Shown here: in pieces, positions 21,460 to 33,994 of the stretch
Layout: the number at the start of each line of letters is the position of its first letter
How positions within the stretch are numbered: position 1 is the stretch's first letter
Assembly: GCF_000321225.1 (NCBI RefSeq)
Contig: NW_004450480.1
Span: 1,693,025-1,757,024, forward strand
Direction: 5' to 3'
DNA from: Odobenus rosmarus divergens
Taxonomy: Eukaryota; Chordata; Mammalia; Carnivora; Odobenidae
Length of the DNA: 64,000 nucleotides
The notes under the pieces: model-generated
Databases searched by the model: none
Seen by the model: the letters and a program-made list of their open reading frames with translations, nothing else
Told to the model about the DNA's origin: nothing
Program-made: the position numbers and the translations under genes

Positions 21460-22170
21460 ACAAGTTGTTTGAGTACCTACTGTAAGCCATAAGCAATGCT
21501 AAAGGGTGAGGAGAAAGCCATCCCTGAAGGAGTAGCATTTGTTTTCCAGAGGTAGAGAACAATAAATGTATAAGCCATTAAACGGAATGATCTAAGTACA
21601 AGTCTGTGATAAGAGCTTCTTAAAAAAGAAGATGTGAAAGAACTTGGTGCCCTTCTCTAAAGAGATGATGCTTGGGCTGAGGTCTGAGAGCTGGAAAGGA
21701 GTGAGCCAGGTACAAAGCAGGGGGACCAGCAGATGCAAAAGTCTGGGGGTGGCAACGAGCTTCACTGTTCTGTCTCTCAGCAAAGCAAAAAACCCAAGGC
21801 AGAGGTAGGGGTTGAGCTCAGAGAAGTGGGCTGGGCCAGGCAGCACAAGGTTTGCTGAAGAGTTGGATTTATACTATGCATGTAGAATAGCCACTTGTAA
21901 GTTTTAAGCTGGGTAGCGACACAATTCAGTGTTTAGTAAAGACGGCTTTGGTAGCTGTGGACAGAATGGTTTGGGGGAGGCAGGTGTACAACTGCTGAGG
22001 TGGGAGGCGTTAGCAAGTGAGTGCAGGTACCGTGTGGTGATGGCTTGGGGTCAAGGGCTGGCAGTGGTGCTGGTCAGAAAAAGGTGAACCCACAGGACTT
22101 CTTGTTGGACTGGGTGTGTAGATGTGAAGGAGTAGCAGCCTGAATTACTAAGCCCAAGACTCATTTCTGG
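21460..22170 (-). mobile_element. L2 3' region, antisense, about 0.7 kb
   Basis: Antisense L2 order is clear: 'gtttgagtacctactgtaagcc', 'gatgatgcttgggctgaggtc', 'agcagatgcaaaagtctggggg', 'gtgggctgggccaggcagcac', 'agctgggtagcgacac', 'cccacaggacttcttgttgg'. It stops before the reverse transcriptase. It is separate from the L2 piece at 18.3 kb because their order does not fit one element. Confidence 0.8.
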
Positions 22171-22174
22171 TCAT

Positions 22175-22515
22175 AGGTTTTGCTACCCATAGAGGAGATG
22201 GCTATGTAATATCACTTGAGAGAAATGTCTAAGTTTAAAGTGTGCTGGGTCAATTATGATGTGTGGGAACTGGGGCTTGTTTGGTTACTTTATTTGGATG
22301 AATCTTGGCCTTTGTCTAGTATTGCCCAGAATACCCTGATTATTGACTAGAAGTGACGCATGCAAAGAAAAGCAGGCAATAGCCTGCAATTTCCCTTTGC
22401 GGTGCTTTGCCAAGTCTGTTGGAGCCAAAAAGAAATATGTTTGCTCCTATATACACTTATCAAAACCTCTTCCCATATTTTGAGCCAAATGGAGAAAGTT
22501 AATAAAAGCTCGACA
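22175..22515. other. No confidently recognised feature
   Basis: It leads into the L1 3' end at 22520 and may include more of that element in a diverged form. Confidence 0.4.
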
Positions 22516-22729
22516 GCCAAACAACGTGAATATATGGCAGCTACCAGGGCTGGGGGAGGGGGGAAATGGGGGAGTTCATGTTTAATGGGTACAGGGTTTC
22601 AGTGTGGGAAGATGAAAAAGTGCTAGAGATGGATGGTGGTGGTGGTGGTGCTTGCACGACAATGTGAACGTACTTAATATGCCACTGAACTATGCACTTA
22701 AAATGGTATGTGGTGTCTGTTTGTGTTTG

Positions 22730-22748
22730 CGTGTGTGTGTGTGTGCGT
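22730..22748. repeat. (GT)n short repeat
   Basis: About nine GT units at the junction of the L1 3' end and the antisense SINE. Confidence 0.85.
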
Positions 22749-22749
22749 A

Positions 22750-22937
22750 TAATTTATTTGAGGGAGAGAGCGCGCAAGCATGCATAAGTGGTCGGGGGGA
22801 GGGGAGGGATGGACAGAGGGAGAAGCAGACTCCCTGCTGAGCCGGAAGCTCGATGAGCAGGGCTCAATCCTGGGACCCCGAGATCATGAACTGAGCCAAG
22901 GCAGATGCTTAACTGACAGAGCCACCCAGGTGCCCAG
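22750..22937 (-). mobile_element. SINEC, antisense, inside an L1 3'UTR
   Basis: TTTATTTGAGGGAGAGAG at the tail side, an antisense body (with 'gggaccccgagatcatgaactgagcc') and the head complement GGCACCTGGGTGGC near 22937. No clean target duplication is visible. The GT run next to the tail may have obscured it. Confidence 0.92.
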
Positions 22938-22979
22938 TGTATTTTTTATATATTTTTTGCCACAGTTTAAAAAATTTCC

Positions 22980-24070
22980 TGAAAAAGGGAAACTATGTAT
23001 AAAGCCTAGTGTTGTCCAGTCTTTCCAATCTCCATGCCAGTCCTTTATAAACACACCCATCAGGGGACGCAGAAACCGTTGGAGGCCATGAACCACAGGG
23101 TGATTGAAACTGATGGTTCCTATTGCACGATAACCAGGTTTATAGAACAAACACCCAACAATAGTTGATCTTTACTTAATATCTTGATGTTTTGTTCATC
23201 ATTGGTTTTCTGCATTAATTTTGATTTGTTTGAGATCATACATTCCGATATTATTTATCTTGAATATTGGGGCTTGGGGACTTCTGTAATTGTCGTGCCC
23301 AAGGCCAGGACTTCATTCACCTGTCTCTTTGTTTGTGGTGTGAGAACCATCACCCAACCACTTAGTGGTTTTGCCGTGGACTAAGGATCTCTCAGAAACC
23401 TAGCTTTTCTCTGGCTCACTCTAGGAACAGGATACAGTGGTCCCTATTGCTATTAAACCTTCCTAATCCTCTCAGGAATGTATATTACTGCCCCTGGATT
23501 CCACTCTTCTCTCTCCCCAGGACAAAAGCCAATGTGGGAATGGGTAGGAACCCATTGCCAGCATCAAAGTTCTCCTCTCTATTTTTGCTACTATCCACTC
23601 GGGTGCCTCTAACCTGCCCGTAAATGACTTTTATCTTGTTGGTGTGTGGTGAGAAAGTGACTTCACGAAACCCATAGTCTATGGTTTAGATTCTATGCTT
23701 TGGGACCTCTATAGTTGTGATATTAATATTTAAACCAAGCTGTAGGAATGCCAGCAAAACTCCTTTTTCTCCCTAAAAGTACTTGGCTCTCAGGTCATTA
23801 TCTTCTGTTTTAGGTTCACAGAATCCATCCAGAAATATATTTGATGGTTTTGTTGTAGGCTTTATGTGACCTCCCCTGAAGCACCTAAATGGTTAGGAAA
23901 ATATAATGGGTTCAGGGAACCTGGAGTGGCAGAGACAGCCACATAATAGCTCAAATACCGTAATCCCACTAAGTAAAATTAAATAAGCTACAGTGAAGTT
24001 TAAAGTGCCCCAGGTCAGGAATCAACAGTCTGGTTTCTCGCTGTGAACAGCACAGGAAGGGTCAGGTTCA
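22980..24070. other. No recognised feature
   Basis: About 1.1 kb with balanced composition. The short open frames on both strands are unsupported. Confidence 0.45.
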
Positions 24071-24084
24071 TCCCTTGGAGGTTG

Positions 24085-24380
24085 CATTGCATGGTGTTCA
24101 AAGGCATGAGCTGGGTCTGAATCTTGGCTCATCCAGCCTCCCCTATGAGACACTAGCCTGTTATTTCATCTCTTTAAGTCTGTTTTCTCCTCTTTAAACT
24201 TCCTAATGATTATTATCCCCAGCTTATAAGGCACCTAGCTCACAAGGATACTAAGCTTAATCAAGCCTGTTTCCTCATCTTTAAAAGACGTTATTTAGGA
24301 CCAGGGTTAAACATACAAAGCACGAAGCACGGTGCCTGGCAAACAGTAGGTGTTTAATAACTGACAGTTATTACTATTTT
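24085..24380 (+). mobile_element. MIR, sense, with an expanded middle
   Basis: 'ggcatgagctgggtctgaatcttggctc' and 'cctgttatttcatctctttaagtc' start it, and 'cggtgcctggcaaacagtaggtgtttaataactg' ends it. In the middle the 'cctgtttcctcatctttaaaag' motif appears a second time, so either two MIR pieces are overlapped or a segment is duplicated. Confidence 0.8.
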
Positions 24381-24654
24381 CTCCACTTATGACATGACAG
24401 GAAAAAAAGATTATGTACTGTGATTGATTCATACTTTGTTGAAAGATTGATGTAAAAAATATGAAATGGCATTGTATATTATAAAGGGTTAGGCCAAAAT
24501 ACAGGATTATTTTGCAGTGATTTTCGGGATCATTCAGTGACTAATAACCATAATTGTAGAGTACCCAAGAAATCAAATCCTTTAAAGATCCTTGGCCATG
24601 TAGAGGTGCTCTATGACTATTGCAGAAGCTCACAGGTCCTTGGGTCAATAATTC

Positions 24655-24780
24655 AGGTATTTATCCATTCAGCAAACATTTAATGAGCATCTACTGTGTC
24701 CAAGGTATGGTTCAGGCATTCTTCTAGGGATATGGGGGGTGAATAAACCACAACCAGAATATTTCAGGCTTTGGATAGAG
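24655..24780 (-). mobile_element. L2 3' end, antisense
   Basis: 'ttatccattcagcaaacatttaatgagcatctactgtgtcc' and 'tatggttcaggcattcttctagggatatgg' are the antisense L2 terminus. Confidence 0.78.
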
Positions 24781-24784
24781 TAAC

Positions 24785-25265
24785 TGAAAAGCCTATAGAT
24801 ACCCAAATTAAGGTTTGAAATGGACAGCTGGTTATATGATTCTAGAGTGGTAGAAAGAAACCTGGCTTAGAAACATAAATTCATGAATAATCAGTGTACA
24901 TGTTATGCAGAGTCAATACGAGGAACATGAAAACAAAAGGATCATCTCTTATTCTTACCTTTAATTGCTAGGGTAGAGAGAGGAGAGTTTGGGCTAAGAA
25001 AAAGGAAATCAGGAGGACTCAAGAAGATAATCTAATTAAAGGAAAATGATACTACTTGCTTATCTTTGTAAATTTTAATTTGACTTTAAATGGAAAAGCA
25101 AATTTCATAAATTTAGCAAATACTTAATGAGTCCTTTACTTGGACTATGGCCCATTACTTAAAAACAGACAACAAAAATGTTCCAAATTGTTATATATAT
25201 ATATATACTCTTCAGTATTTAATGTGATAAAAAAGAAAAGGGCAGTCACCACAAATCTCACCACT
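24785..25265. other. No recognised feature
   Basis: AT-rich, with a short TA run at about 25191-25207. Nothing coding is visible. Confidence 0.45.
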
Positions 25266-25269
25266 AAGA

Positions 25270-25810
25270 GATTATCAGTGTTATGTTGATATATTTCCCC
25301 ACAATTCATTTTTGTTGAGCAGTATCTATAATTTTTAATCAAGATTTTGAGTTGCTACATGTTAAGTTTAGTATTCCAGTTTTAGCTGATAGTTATATCA
25401 GAAGATTTTTCATTCTCTTTTAGAAAAATGATTTTTAATGTTTGGTAAATGTTTAGGGGGCTATAGAATGATCATTTCTCAGTTGTTGAAAATCAACTTT
25501 TCGATTAATGTGTGTGAATATATATTGTTATAATGATATAATTATAACCTACAATTATAATATTATAATATATATTTAACTTCATTTAATTTTCTTAGAA
25601 AAAAAATCCTAAAAGTAAAATTACTGGGTCAAAGGTATAAATGTACTAATATTTATGATCTAATTACCTTGAGAAAGGTGATGCCATTTACATTCTCAAC
25701 ATTGGGGAAGAGAAAGCTCATCTCACAGTACCCTCACCAGTGTATTTGGTTATTACTTGCTAATAGGTTAGGCAAAATATAATATCACAACTTCTTTGTA
25801 CTTTTTGTTA
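25270..25810 (-). mobile_element. Old L1/HAL1-like fragment, antisense
   Basis: 'aaaagtaaaattactgggtcaaaggtataaatg' in type, 'aggtgatgccatttacattctcaac' and 'accctcaccagtgtatttgg' match the antisense ORF2 3' text of old L1/HAL1 elements. The edges are uncertain. Confidence 0.6.
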
Positions 25811-25814
25811 AGCA

Positions 25815-27930
25815 TAATGTTGAATAGGCTTCTGAATTCTGATTTTCTTAGTTTTACTAACATCTTAGCAAATATTTATGATTTTTATCCCCTCACTTCT
25901 AATAGTTACATATTATATTTTTCTCAACTGAATTATCTAGAATTTCCAAAACAGTTAAGTAACAATGGTCATAGTGGCCAGTGTCGAGAAGTGAGATGTC
26001 TGGAAGCAAATCTATGGACACAGTGCTTACCCCAGAGCAACTTAGAAAAAATTCCATGAATTATAGAGCAGATATTGAAAAGAAAAATATAAAATTACCT
26101 ATGTGTATGAGTGGTTTGAATATGTTTGTCATTTGAAAGGAAAGGTAATTACTCATATTGGTTTTATACTAGAATCATTTTTACTGATCTCATTTGAGAA
26201 TGAACAAGGTTTTCTGTACATTTTGCACTACAGTAAATTAAAGACTTTTCATCTGAAATGGATTCAAAATAATTTTGTAGATCATATCTTAACATATATC
26301 TCCAACATGTATTCCCTTGTTTCCATAACTTACAAACCTGTTTTTTTAACAAACAGGAAGAGAAATTTCTAAAGCAATGTATTCTTTTTAACAGTTCAAA
26401 TAAACATAGCATATTCTCATTACTAATTTCTTTCTTAATAGCACACATCTTTGTGATCCTTAACTAAACCATTTGTTTGACCAGTTTATGTAAATAGCAG
26501 ATGTTTCTGAAGCATTTTTTCAATATTAAAAGAACACATTACAAAATAGGTTTTATATGACCTGAAGTTACTCTTCATAATTTGTGAAATCCTAAAGATG
26601 TCCTGTAAATTTTATACTCATCTCTTCAAATTTGACTTTTCACTTCATCAACAACATAGGGAGTGTGTGGTAGAAAATGTAAATGCTCGATGCTCTGCTG
26701 AGACTCACATAAATATAGATTTGTTGGAATTACTACAGCTATCTGTCAGCCTCATGGCTTTTGGGAGCCAAAATTTCCTAACTCCAAAATTATGAACATG
26801 TGACAAAATATGATTTATATTGCTTTGTGAAACTAAGGCCTCCGTATAAATAAGTTAATAGACTAAAAAAATGGATGTGGGCTAATGAGAAATATGCCTT
26901 AATTCATCTTTTAGTGATCATTTGAAAATGTGAGATTTAGATGAATTCTGTTTTAGAGCTAGACGCATCTGAAAGACAATATATGAATCTTGTGGCTTCA
27001 GTCTTGAGAAATTTACAATGGAAATAGAGACAGAAATGTTTTTACTTGTAATAAGCAGCCCACCAACTCCTATTCCACGACGTCCTCATTGTCTTGGTTT
27101 TTAGAGGGAGACTTTGTAATAGGACAGATAATGGGACAACTCCAGTTGATCCGTTCTAAGCAAATTGTTTAAATTCTTTGAACTCAAGTTTTTTTTTTTT
27201 TTTTCCATCAGTAAAATAAGGTGGATGGGGGGGGATTAGTGACAAAAATACCAAAACCATTGAGTTATCATGTGAATAAACTGTAGTTAAGTCAAAAGCT
27301 TGATAAAATGCCAGTAAATATGATAGTGGATAAACAAGGGAGTTGATTATTCTTTACTGTTAAATTTCCCCCAGGCTGTAGACCAACTAGAAGTCCATGC
27401 AATTAAAAAAGTACATTTATTGATACCATTTTAGCAAAATGTTTACAATTATAAAAACATTTTCATGGATATCAGTTTTCTCATTCATTCAAAGTATATA
27501 TTTCTAATATAGGTAGCTTTTCTTTGAGTGGGGTAAGCAGAGTATATGATGATTTTATGTGATAATATTGATAAACATTTTTAATACTATTTTTATTTTA
27601 ATGTGTATTCAAAATATTACTGGAACACCAAACCCTTCATTTCATGGTGATAATAAGTTTTCTTTTAAACCACCTAATCAAGAAAAAAATCAGGTTGATT
27701 ACAAACAATTAGTAGACATTGCATACAGACATGGCAAGAATTATGATTTTGGTACATGAGTCACTGTGATTTGGAAAACATTAAGCTAGGAGAATGTTGG
27801 AGGGAGTTAGAGAGGGTTGTCATTAATAAACTCTGAAGAGAATATATAATTTTATATTATAGTTAAGGATTAATGTCAAAATATGGCCCACCAGTATTGT
27901 AAGCTGTTTATTACTCTTTATTCTTTTTCT
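25815..27930. other. Long stretch without recognised features
   Basis: About 2.1 kb, AT-rich, with a T-run at 27189-27205. Open frames of 60-94 codons on both strands have no recognised domain, including 27559-27759. Confidence 0.45.
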
Positions 27931-27954
27931 TTTACATTTGTTCCCTTCATTCTT

Positions 27955-28398
27955 TTTTTATTATGTTAATCACCATACATTACATCATTAGTTTTTGATG
28001 TAGTGTTCCATGATTCATTGTTTGTGTATAACACCCAGTGCTCCACGCAGAACGTGCCCTCCTTAATACCCATCACCAGGCTAACCCATCCCCCCACCCC
28101 CTCCCCTCTAGAACCCCCAGTTTCTCAGAGTCCATAGTCTCTCATAGGTTCATCCTGTGTCTCATAGTCCATAGTCTCATGGTTTGTCTCCCCCTCCGAT
28201 TTCCCCTGCTTCATTTTTCCTTTCCTACTATCTTCTTCTTTTTTTTAAACATATAACATATTATTTGTTTCAGAGGTACAGGTCTGTGATTCAACAGCCT
28301 TACACAATTCACAGCGCTCACCATAGCACATACTCTCCCCAGTGTCTAACACTGAGCCACCCCATCCCTTCCAGCCCCACTACTCCAGCAACTGAGGG
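27955..28398 (-). mobile_element. Young 5'-truncated L1 3'UTR (carnivore), antisense, perfect 17-bp duplication
   Basis: The T-run and TTATTATGTTAATCACCATAC start is the reverse of the carnivore L1 terminus. Then come 'gatgtagtgttccatgattc', 'cacccagtgctccacgcag' and 'cccatcaccaggctaaccc', and after 28240 the second 3'UTR module ('gtttcagaggtacaggtctg'). TTGTTCCCTTCATTCTT occurs at 27938-27954 and 28399-28415, a perfect 17-bp target duplication. Only the 3'UTR is present, so there is no coding capacity. Little decay is visible. Confidence 0.95.
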
Positions 28399-28415
28399 TT
28401 GTTCCCTTCATTCTT

Positions 28416-29685
28416 AAAGCCAAATTCTTTTCTTGTTCACACTCATAATTTATATAAAGTTATTTGTAATCTTCCCTTGGGTAAAATATTTGTCTCCCAT
28501 TACAAATTAGTAGAGCCCAAACAAACAAAGGTTTTTTTGGATAGTCTTCATATCATTATATAGCTCAAGATAGGAAAGCCAAAATGAATATCTACAACTT
28601 ATTTTCTAGATTAGGCAATAATCTAGGTAAATCCTGAACTCTGATGCTTGAGAAATTCTAGACAATCCCAGAATGCATGTTTCAACGTAGGCTCTTGTCC
28701 TACTCTCAAATAAGGCAGTCTCAAGTACTCTGGGTTAAAGGATTCTCATTAATATTCTTTGAATACAAGATAATCCTTAGTAATTTGGATAAAATAATTC
28801 AGTCATAATTTTACTGTGTACTGTTTCCCCAGAATAATATGAAAATGAAATAGAAGCACAGATCAATTTATTTTCCAAGAAAAAAATTTTTTTGCTAACT
28901 CTCAATTCTAATTTTTCCATAATTTTGTTCCAATTTTTTTCTGGAATTTTTTTTCCTATTTATTTTCACTTTTTTTGCAATTCAAAAACCTTATTGAAAA
29001 TGTGGTTAAGATTTAGTCTGAGGATCTATTTCTTGCTAAAAGAAATATACCTTTTTAGCTTAGGTTTCCTTTTTGAAAAAGCTCAAAGCAAATTCGTTGG
29101 CAAAAATCTTCCTTTTGCCTAAGGCAAAAACTAGTGAAATTATGCCATATGAAAGAGATTATTAAATATTTTATTTTGCCTTTTTGAAGAAAGTCATGAG
29201 CAAACATTTACAAGGTTCTTCTTTATACTGAAGTTTATTTTTATAAACCTTGGCTAAAGCACTTTTTGTTCTCCTCTCCCTAATCGTATTTCTTTAGTAT
29301 GTCTTTAGTGCTTACTAAAATTCAACAGATAATTAACCAGCCCCATTTTTCCAGGTTACATAAAAGTGTGACCCTGTACACTCTGCTAAAGTGTTGGTCT
29401 ATTATGTGCTTGTCTTTCAATATGATCCATCACCTCAGATCTGTTCTGTAGAGGTAATGTGTATATTTATATAGAGTGCCTTCTAGGCAAATGCATGGCT
29501 ATTGCCAGTGTCTTAGTTCCTTGTAATTGCAGTTGTTATTCCTTCTGGGGTAACAGAACTTGAATTGAGGAATAATAAAATACATATTTCTTACTAAAAC
29601 ACCATCTGAAAATATACATTTCTTTTAAAGAACTGGATTAGTTCAGGAGGTATTTTTTCCTATGTCTGATATGTTACAGTAATGG
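28416..29685. other. No recognised feature
   Basis: AT-rich and without repeat families I can place. Confidence 0.45.
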
Positions 29686-29689
29686 AAGT

Positions 29690-29800
29690 AATGTTGGAAT
29701 GTCTACCATATGCCATGTATTGTCCCAGGCACTTTATATATATTGTCTTAATTAAAATTTCACAACAACTCATTTTTTATGAAGTTCATCATACATGGAT
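29690..29800 (-). mobile_element. MIR fragment, antisense
   Basis: 'gtctaccatatgccatgtattgtcccaggcactttatatatattgtcttaatt', followed by 'aaaatttcacaacaactc' and 'atgaagttcatc', follows antisense MIR. Confidence 0.7.
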
Positions 29801-29804
29801 TAGG

Positions 29805-30495
29805 TTGGCATATTTTTCTGAAGGCTGTAAATAATAAAACTGGTGGAATATCCAATATAGTCTCTTAAAAGTATTTATTTCAAAATTACAAACAATGTGT
29901 ATGATGGACATTTTTCCCTAATTAACCTGGTATAAGCCATGACTTCTAATTTATAGTCACAGATGCCCAGTTCATAAGTCATTCTCATTTTGCTTCTGAA
30001 GTTAGTTTAGGGAGGTGCAGAAATAAAGAGATGGTTTGGATAACCTTATTCTGCATAATAATCTGTGAAAATCAAATGAAAATCTTAAGAGTTCATATGC
30101 TCACCCCACACCTTGCTCTGGGTAGATCTATCCAAGGTTTGGGACACAGAGACAAAATCACGTTTGAGTATCCTGCCTCAAGCACTCCAGAGCAGAAAAA
30201 AGCCAGAGAAGAGAGACCCAGGAAAATTTTTCTTCTAGAGAATTGCTGGAGAGACCAAACAACTATCCAAAGCCAGGAGTGGGGGCCAAAAAGGAAAATG
30301 GAAACAAGCACACAAATGGATTGAAATGTGAACAGATAGATACGCATCTGGGTTGATTTCTAGCCCTCGAATGTTACCAATTCCATATTGTGCTTACACA
30401 AGAGATGGGCACAAAACTTTGTCTTAATGGTTCAAAGCTGACTCTACATAAGGCATCTATCTTCAAGTGGCTTTAAGACTTTTGGTTCTCTTGTA
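29805..30495. other. No recognised feature
   Basis: A plus-strand frame of 97 codons (30031-30324) overlaps an 84-codon minus-strand frame. The C-terminal part is rich in Glu, Lys and Arg but matches no domain I know, and no splice or start context supports it. Confidence 0.4.
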
Positions 30496-30503
30496 CTATA
30501 GAT

Positions 30504-30708
30504 CACTAATTGGCAAACTATTACTCACAAGCCAAAACTGGCTCACCACCTTTTGTGTAAATAAAGTTTGATTGGAACACTGCCCCACCCACTCATTTCC
30601 TTATTTTTTATGGCTGCTTTCCCACTACAATGGCAGAGTTGAGCACTTGTGACAAAGTCTAAAATATTCATGATAGAGTTCTTTACATAAAATGTTTGCT
30701 GACTCCTG
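30504..30708 (+). mobile_element. hAT-type non-autonomous DNA transposon, copy 2
   Basis: 'ttggcaaactattactcacaagcc', 'tgtgtaaataaagtttgattggaacac', 'tacaatggcagagttgagcac' and 'gtttgctgactcctg' match the family at 17027-17247. The target duplication is weak (CTATAGAT versus CTGTAAAG). It is the more diverged of the two. Confidence 0.8.
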
Positions 30709-30795
30709 CTGTAAAGAAATCTTGTAATAGGATACCAAATGTCCTCATTTGGATCCTCTGATCATAGATAAAGATATATAGATGAATGTACACAT

Positions 30796-30856
30796 ATGTG
30801 TATGTGTGTGTGTATATAATGCATATATATATATGTGTGTGTGTGTGTGTGTATTT
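30796..30856. repeat. Compound (TG)n/(TA)n repeat
   Basis: Alternating TG and TA runs, ending in about ten GT units. Confidence 0.9.
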
Positions 30857-30859
30857 TAG

Positions 30860-31590
30860 TAGAAACTTCCTTACATTTGCTAAAAGATTTTTCTTGACCC
30901 AGAACAGCTACTATGCTTTCTATCAAATTTCACTTTTAGTGTCTATAAAAAATCTCCAAATTTTGACAAATAGCTTATAGTTTTCAAAATACAAGGTCCA
31001 TGTTTGGAAGCAGTATCAAATGTTTTTTTCATCAACTTTCAAAATAGTGGTTTTATTGAAACATTCATGAGTTGTGAGTGAATTTTTTGGTTATATCTTA
31101 AATATATGAGTGATTAAAACTTTTTACTGCTATTACCTATTAAGCTGATTTAGCATGCAGTCATCATGGATATTAAATAGTTTCTTATTTTCCTGATATC
31201 ATTACCATCATTATCGCAATGCTTGCTTATATTTGGGGGGATTTGTTGATATTTAAGGTCAAGCAATTGAGAAATAACTCATTATCTATGACTTTGAGAC
31301 CAAGGAATGTTATGCATCAAATTTAACCCATATAAGACATTTATGAACCTTATATTGACCTAGACCCTTGTAGATATGCTTCCATATGGCAGTTTTGATC
31401 TTGTCAAGATTCAGAGATACCCTGTAGACAGAGAAGACCAGATGGGAAGGAGCTATGCTGACTTGATATAATTAATCTTCTTGGGATTCAAGCATAAGAA
31501 TAAAAACCATAGTAAGGATTGTATACAGTTTGAATTAGTTTAGATATTCTCTTATAAGTATGATTCTCTTCTGCTTCTAAGTATGATGGA
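30860..31590. other. No recognised feature
   Basis: AT-rich. It may grade into the L1 that starts near 31600. Confidence 0.4.
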
Positions 31591-31599
31591 GAGGTGGTA

Positions 31600-33720
31600 C
31601 TAGATTTGTACTCCAGTCATAAACCAGATCTGAACAAAATATAAGAAATGAAATCAGATAAAATGCTGCACAAAACTGTGATCTAAGAGAAGAGAAAAAA
31701 GCCAGCAAGCCCTATGATTGCCCTGATTCCTCTATGAGATGTTTTCCAGACAACAGTGTAGGGAGGTGAACTTAAGCAAAGCACAAGAGTCTCCCTCATT
31801 TGAGGACACAGGGTTCAGAGTTTGGTGAACCTGAAACATCTGGAGTTTGATGGGTGGAATACAGGAGAAAAGGGAACTATGCTGAGAAAGAGCTCCAGAA
31901 ATCTATAAAGGGTCACCTTGAGTCCTTGGCAAAATACTAAACTGTTCATGTGTAGGGTGAGACTCCCTGAGGCCAGCAAAAAAAAAAAAAACAACAACAA
32001 AACACTGGTGAAAAAATAACTGCCAGGTAGTTTTAAGTGGAACAATTCCCAGAGCACTCACAAGGCTGGGAGACATTCAAATTCCAACCGAGTAAAGTGA
32101 CAGAACCTCATTAAAACTGTGACATTTACTGGATATCAAAGAAGGGTCACACCATAGTAGTAGGTAAGCTAAACTAGCCCTAAATTAAAGATTATTCTAG
32201 ACCTGCCCTAGAAAAATTTTGAAATGAGACCCAAAGGATAAAGCTTAATTCTGGCCTGAAAAAAAAAACAACTTGATGCTTTTTAAAGAAGTAAAAATCC
32301 AAATACTCAACAAAATTTTAAAATTACCACAATCTGATAAAAAATTACTTTACATGCATAGTCTAGTAAAGAGCATAGGAAAAATGTAATCCATGGCCAG
32401 AGAAAAAAATCATTCAATAAAAACAGACCCAGAAATGACAGAGATAATAGGACTTGGAGATAGCTACCACGAATATGTTCAGTGGCTTAAAGGAAAATGT
32501 GAGCATAAAAGTAGATAAATGGAATTTATGAAAGGACAGCCAGATGTACTTTCTAGAAATGAAAATAACTAATATAGAAAATTCACTGGTTGTGCTTAAT
32601 AGCAGATTAGACACTACGGGGGAAAAAACTGATAAGCTTGAATACATTGCAGTAGAATAGAAACAATCCAAACTTAGGCACAAAGATAAAAAACTATGAA
32701 AATAATAAATGGAGACCCAGTGCTTTGTAGGACAGTATCAAGCAGTCTAACACACATGTTGGAGTTCAGAAGGAAAGGGGGAAACAAGAGGCAGAAAAAA
32801 TATTTGAAGGAATTATGTCCAAAATTTGTCCACATTTTGTAAGTATAAACTCAAAGAGCCAAGAAGCTTAAATGAACTACAAGGAGGATTAACACAAAAC
32901 TATACCCAGGCACATTTTAATAAAATTTTAGAAACCAGTGATGAAGAAAAAAGTTGTTTTAAAGCAGACAGAAAGTGTATTAAACAAAGGAGAGCAAAGA
33001 TAAGACTTGTTACTAATAAGAAGTTAGTAATAACTCTAACCAGAAGACAATGGAACAACATCATTAAAGTGCTTAAAGAAATACACAATTGAGTTAGAAT
33101 TCTATATCCAGTGAAGATATTCTTAAAAATAAAAGTACTGTAATTTTTTTAGACAGATGAAATCTGAGAGAATTTAAAGAAATACTAAAGGAGCCCAGAA
33201 ATTGTATCTATGAAGCAAATGTAAAACATTTTGCTTTACTGGCTTTTAAAATTTATTACAAGTTAATTGCTTAAAGACAGCAATAATGTTTTAAGAAAAC
33301 TTATAAGAAATAAAATTTATGACAACGAGCACAAAGGATCAGAGAACAAATGGAAGACTGTATTATACATGATATGATATAGTCTTATTTGAAGGTGGAC
33401 GGTGATAAGTTAAATATGCACACTGTCATCCTAGAGCAACAATTAAGAAATAAAGCAAATACATATAGCTAAAAAAGTCAAGAGGCTGATAGAGAAGATT
33501 ACTTGGAATCTAAAGAAAAACAAAACAAAACAAAACTCAGTCTAAAAGAAGACAGGAAAAGAGAAAGAGAACAAAAAACAGATGTGATGAATAAAAGACA
33601 TTAAGACAACAGAACAAAGACAATGTTGTAACATTATATGTAAATGGCCAGATAATTGAGAATCTTGCTGTAAGCCTATAGTCTGATGAGCCAACATAAT
33701 TCTTGGCACCAACCACTATT
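31600..33720 (+). mobile_element. Old L1 (5' region, ORF1 and start of ORF2), sense
   Basis: The text tracks old mammalian L1/HAL1: 'gctgagaaagagctccagaaatc', 'tagctaccacgaatatg', 'tttctagaaatgaaaataac', 'ttaatagcagattagacac', 'atatttgaaggaattatgtcc', then 'aagccaagaagctt'-type text. Near 33035-33115 the plus frame gives RRQWNNIIKVLKE and, past one stop, ILYPVKI, which correspond to the conserved C-terminal RNA-binding region of L1 ORF1 protein. The end ('acattatatgtaaatggcc') corresponds to the start of ORF2. Stops and frameshifts abound, so no functional protein is made. Confidence 0.82.
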
Positions 33721-33724
33721 TGTG

Positions 33725-33990
33725 ACATTTTCTCAAAAATAGATTTTGTGATACATTATTGGCATTGTAAATATTTGGGAATGAAGTTTTAATTTTCTTG
33801 GAAATCAATTTCACGAAATACAATTAAATTTTAAATATCACATGTAGCAAGAATTATTCCACACAAAACAAAAGTCACTTAAAAGAGAAAAAAGTTTTCA
33901 AAAGACTAAGATCTTTTCGCATTGGAAAAGAATTGAAGAAAAATTTTAAACGTTTGAGTGCTCACCATGGAAGATGTAGGCATGTATTCT
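33725..33990. other. No recognised feature
   Basis: Short AT-rich spacer before a MIR. Confidence 0.4.
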
Positions 33991-33994
33991 GGTT

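Larger units (their letters stand above)
22520..22975 (+). mobile_element. Old L1 3' end (L1MC/L1ME type), sense, split by a SINE
   Basis: 'ggcagctaccagggctggggg', 'gtttaatgggtacagggtttcag', 'gatgaaaaagtgctagag', 'gatggtggtggtgg', and 'tgccactgaactatgcacttaaaatgg' are the standard old L1 3'UTR. The last part, 'gtgtattttttatatattttttgccacag', resumes after the SINE at 22938. Confidence 0.85.

Noticed and set aside
30031..30324. A 97-codon frame with a charged C-terminal half
   Set aside because: No domain, no start context, an overlapping minus-strand frame of similar length, and no splice structure.
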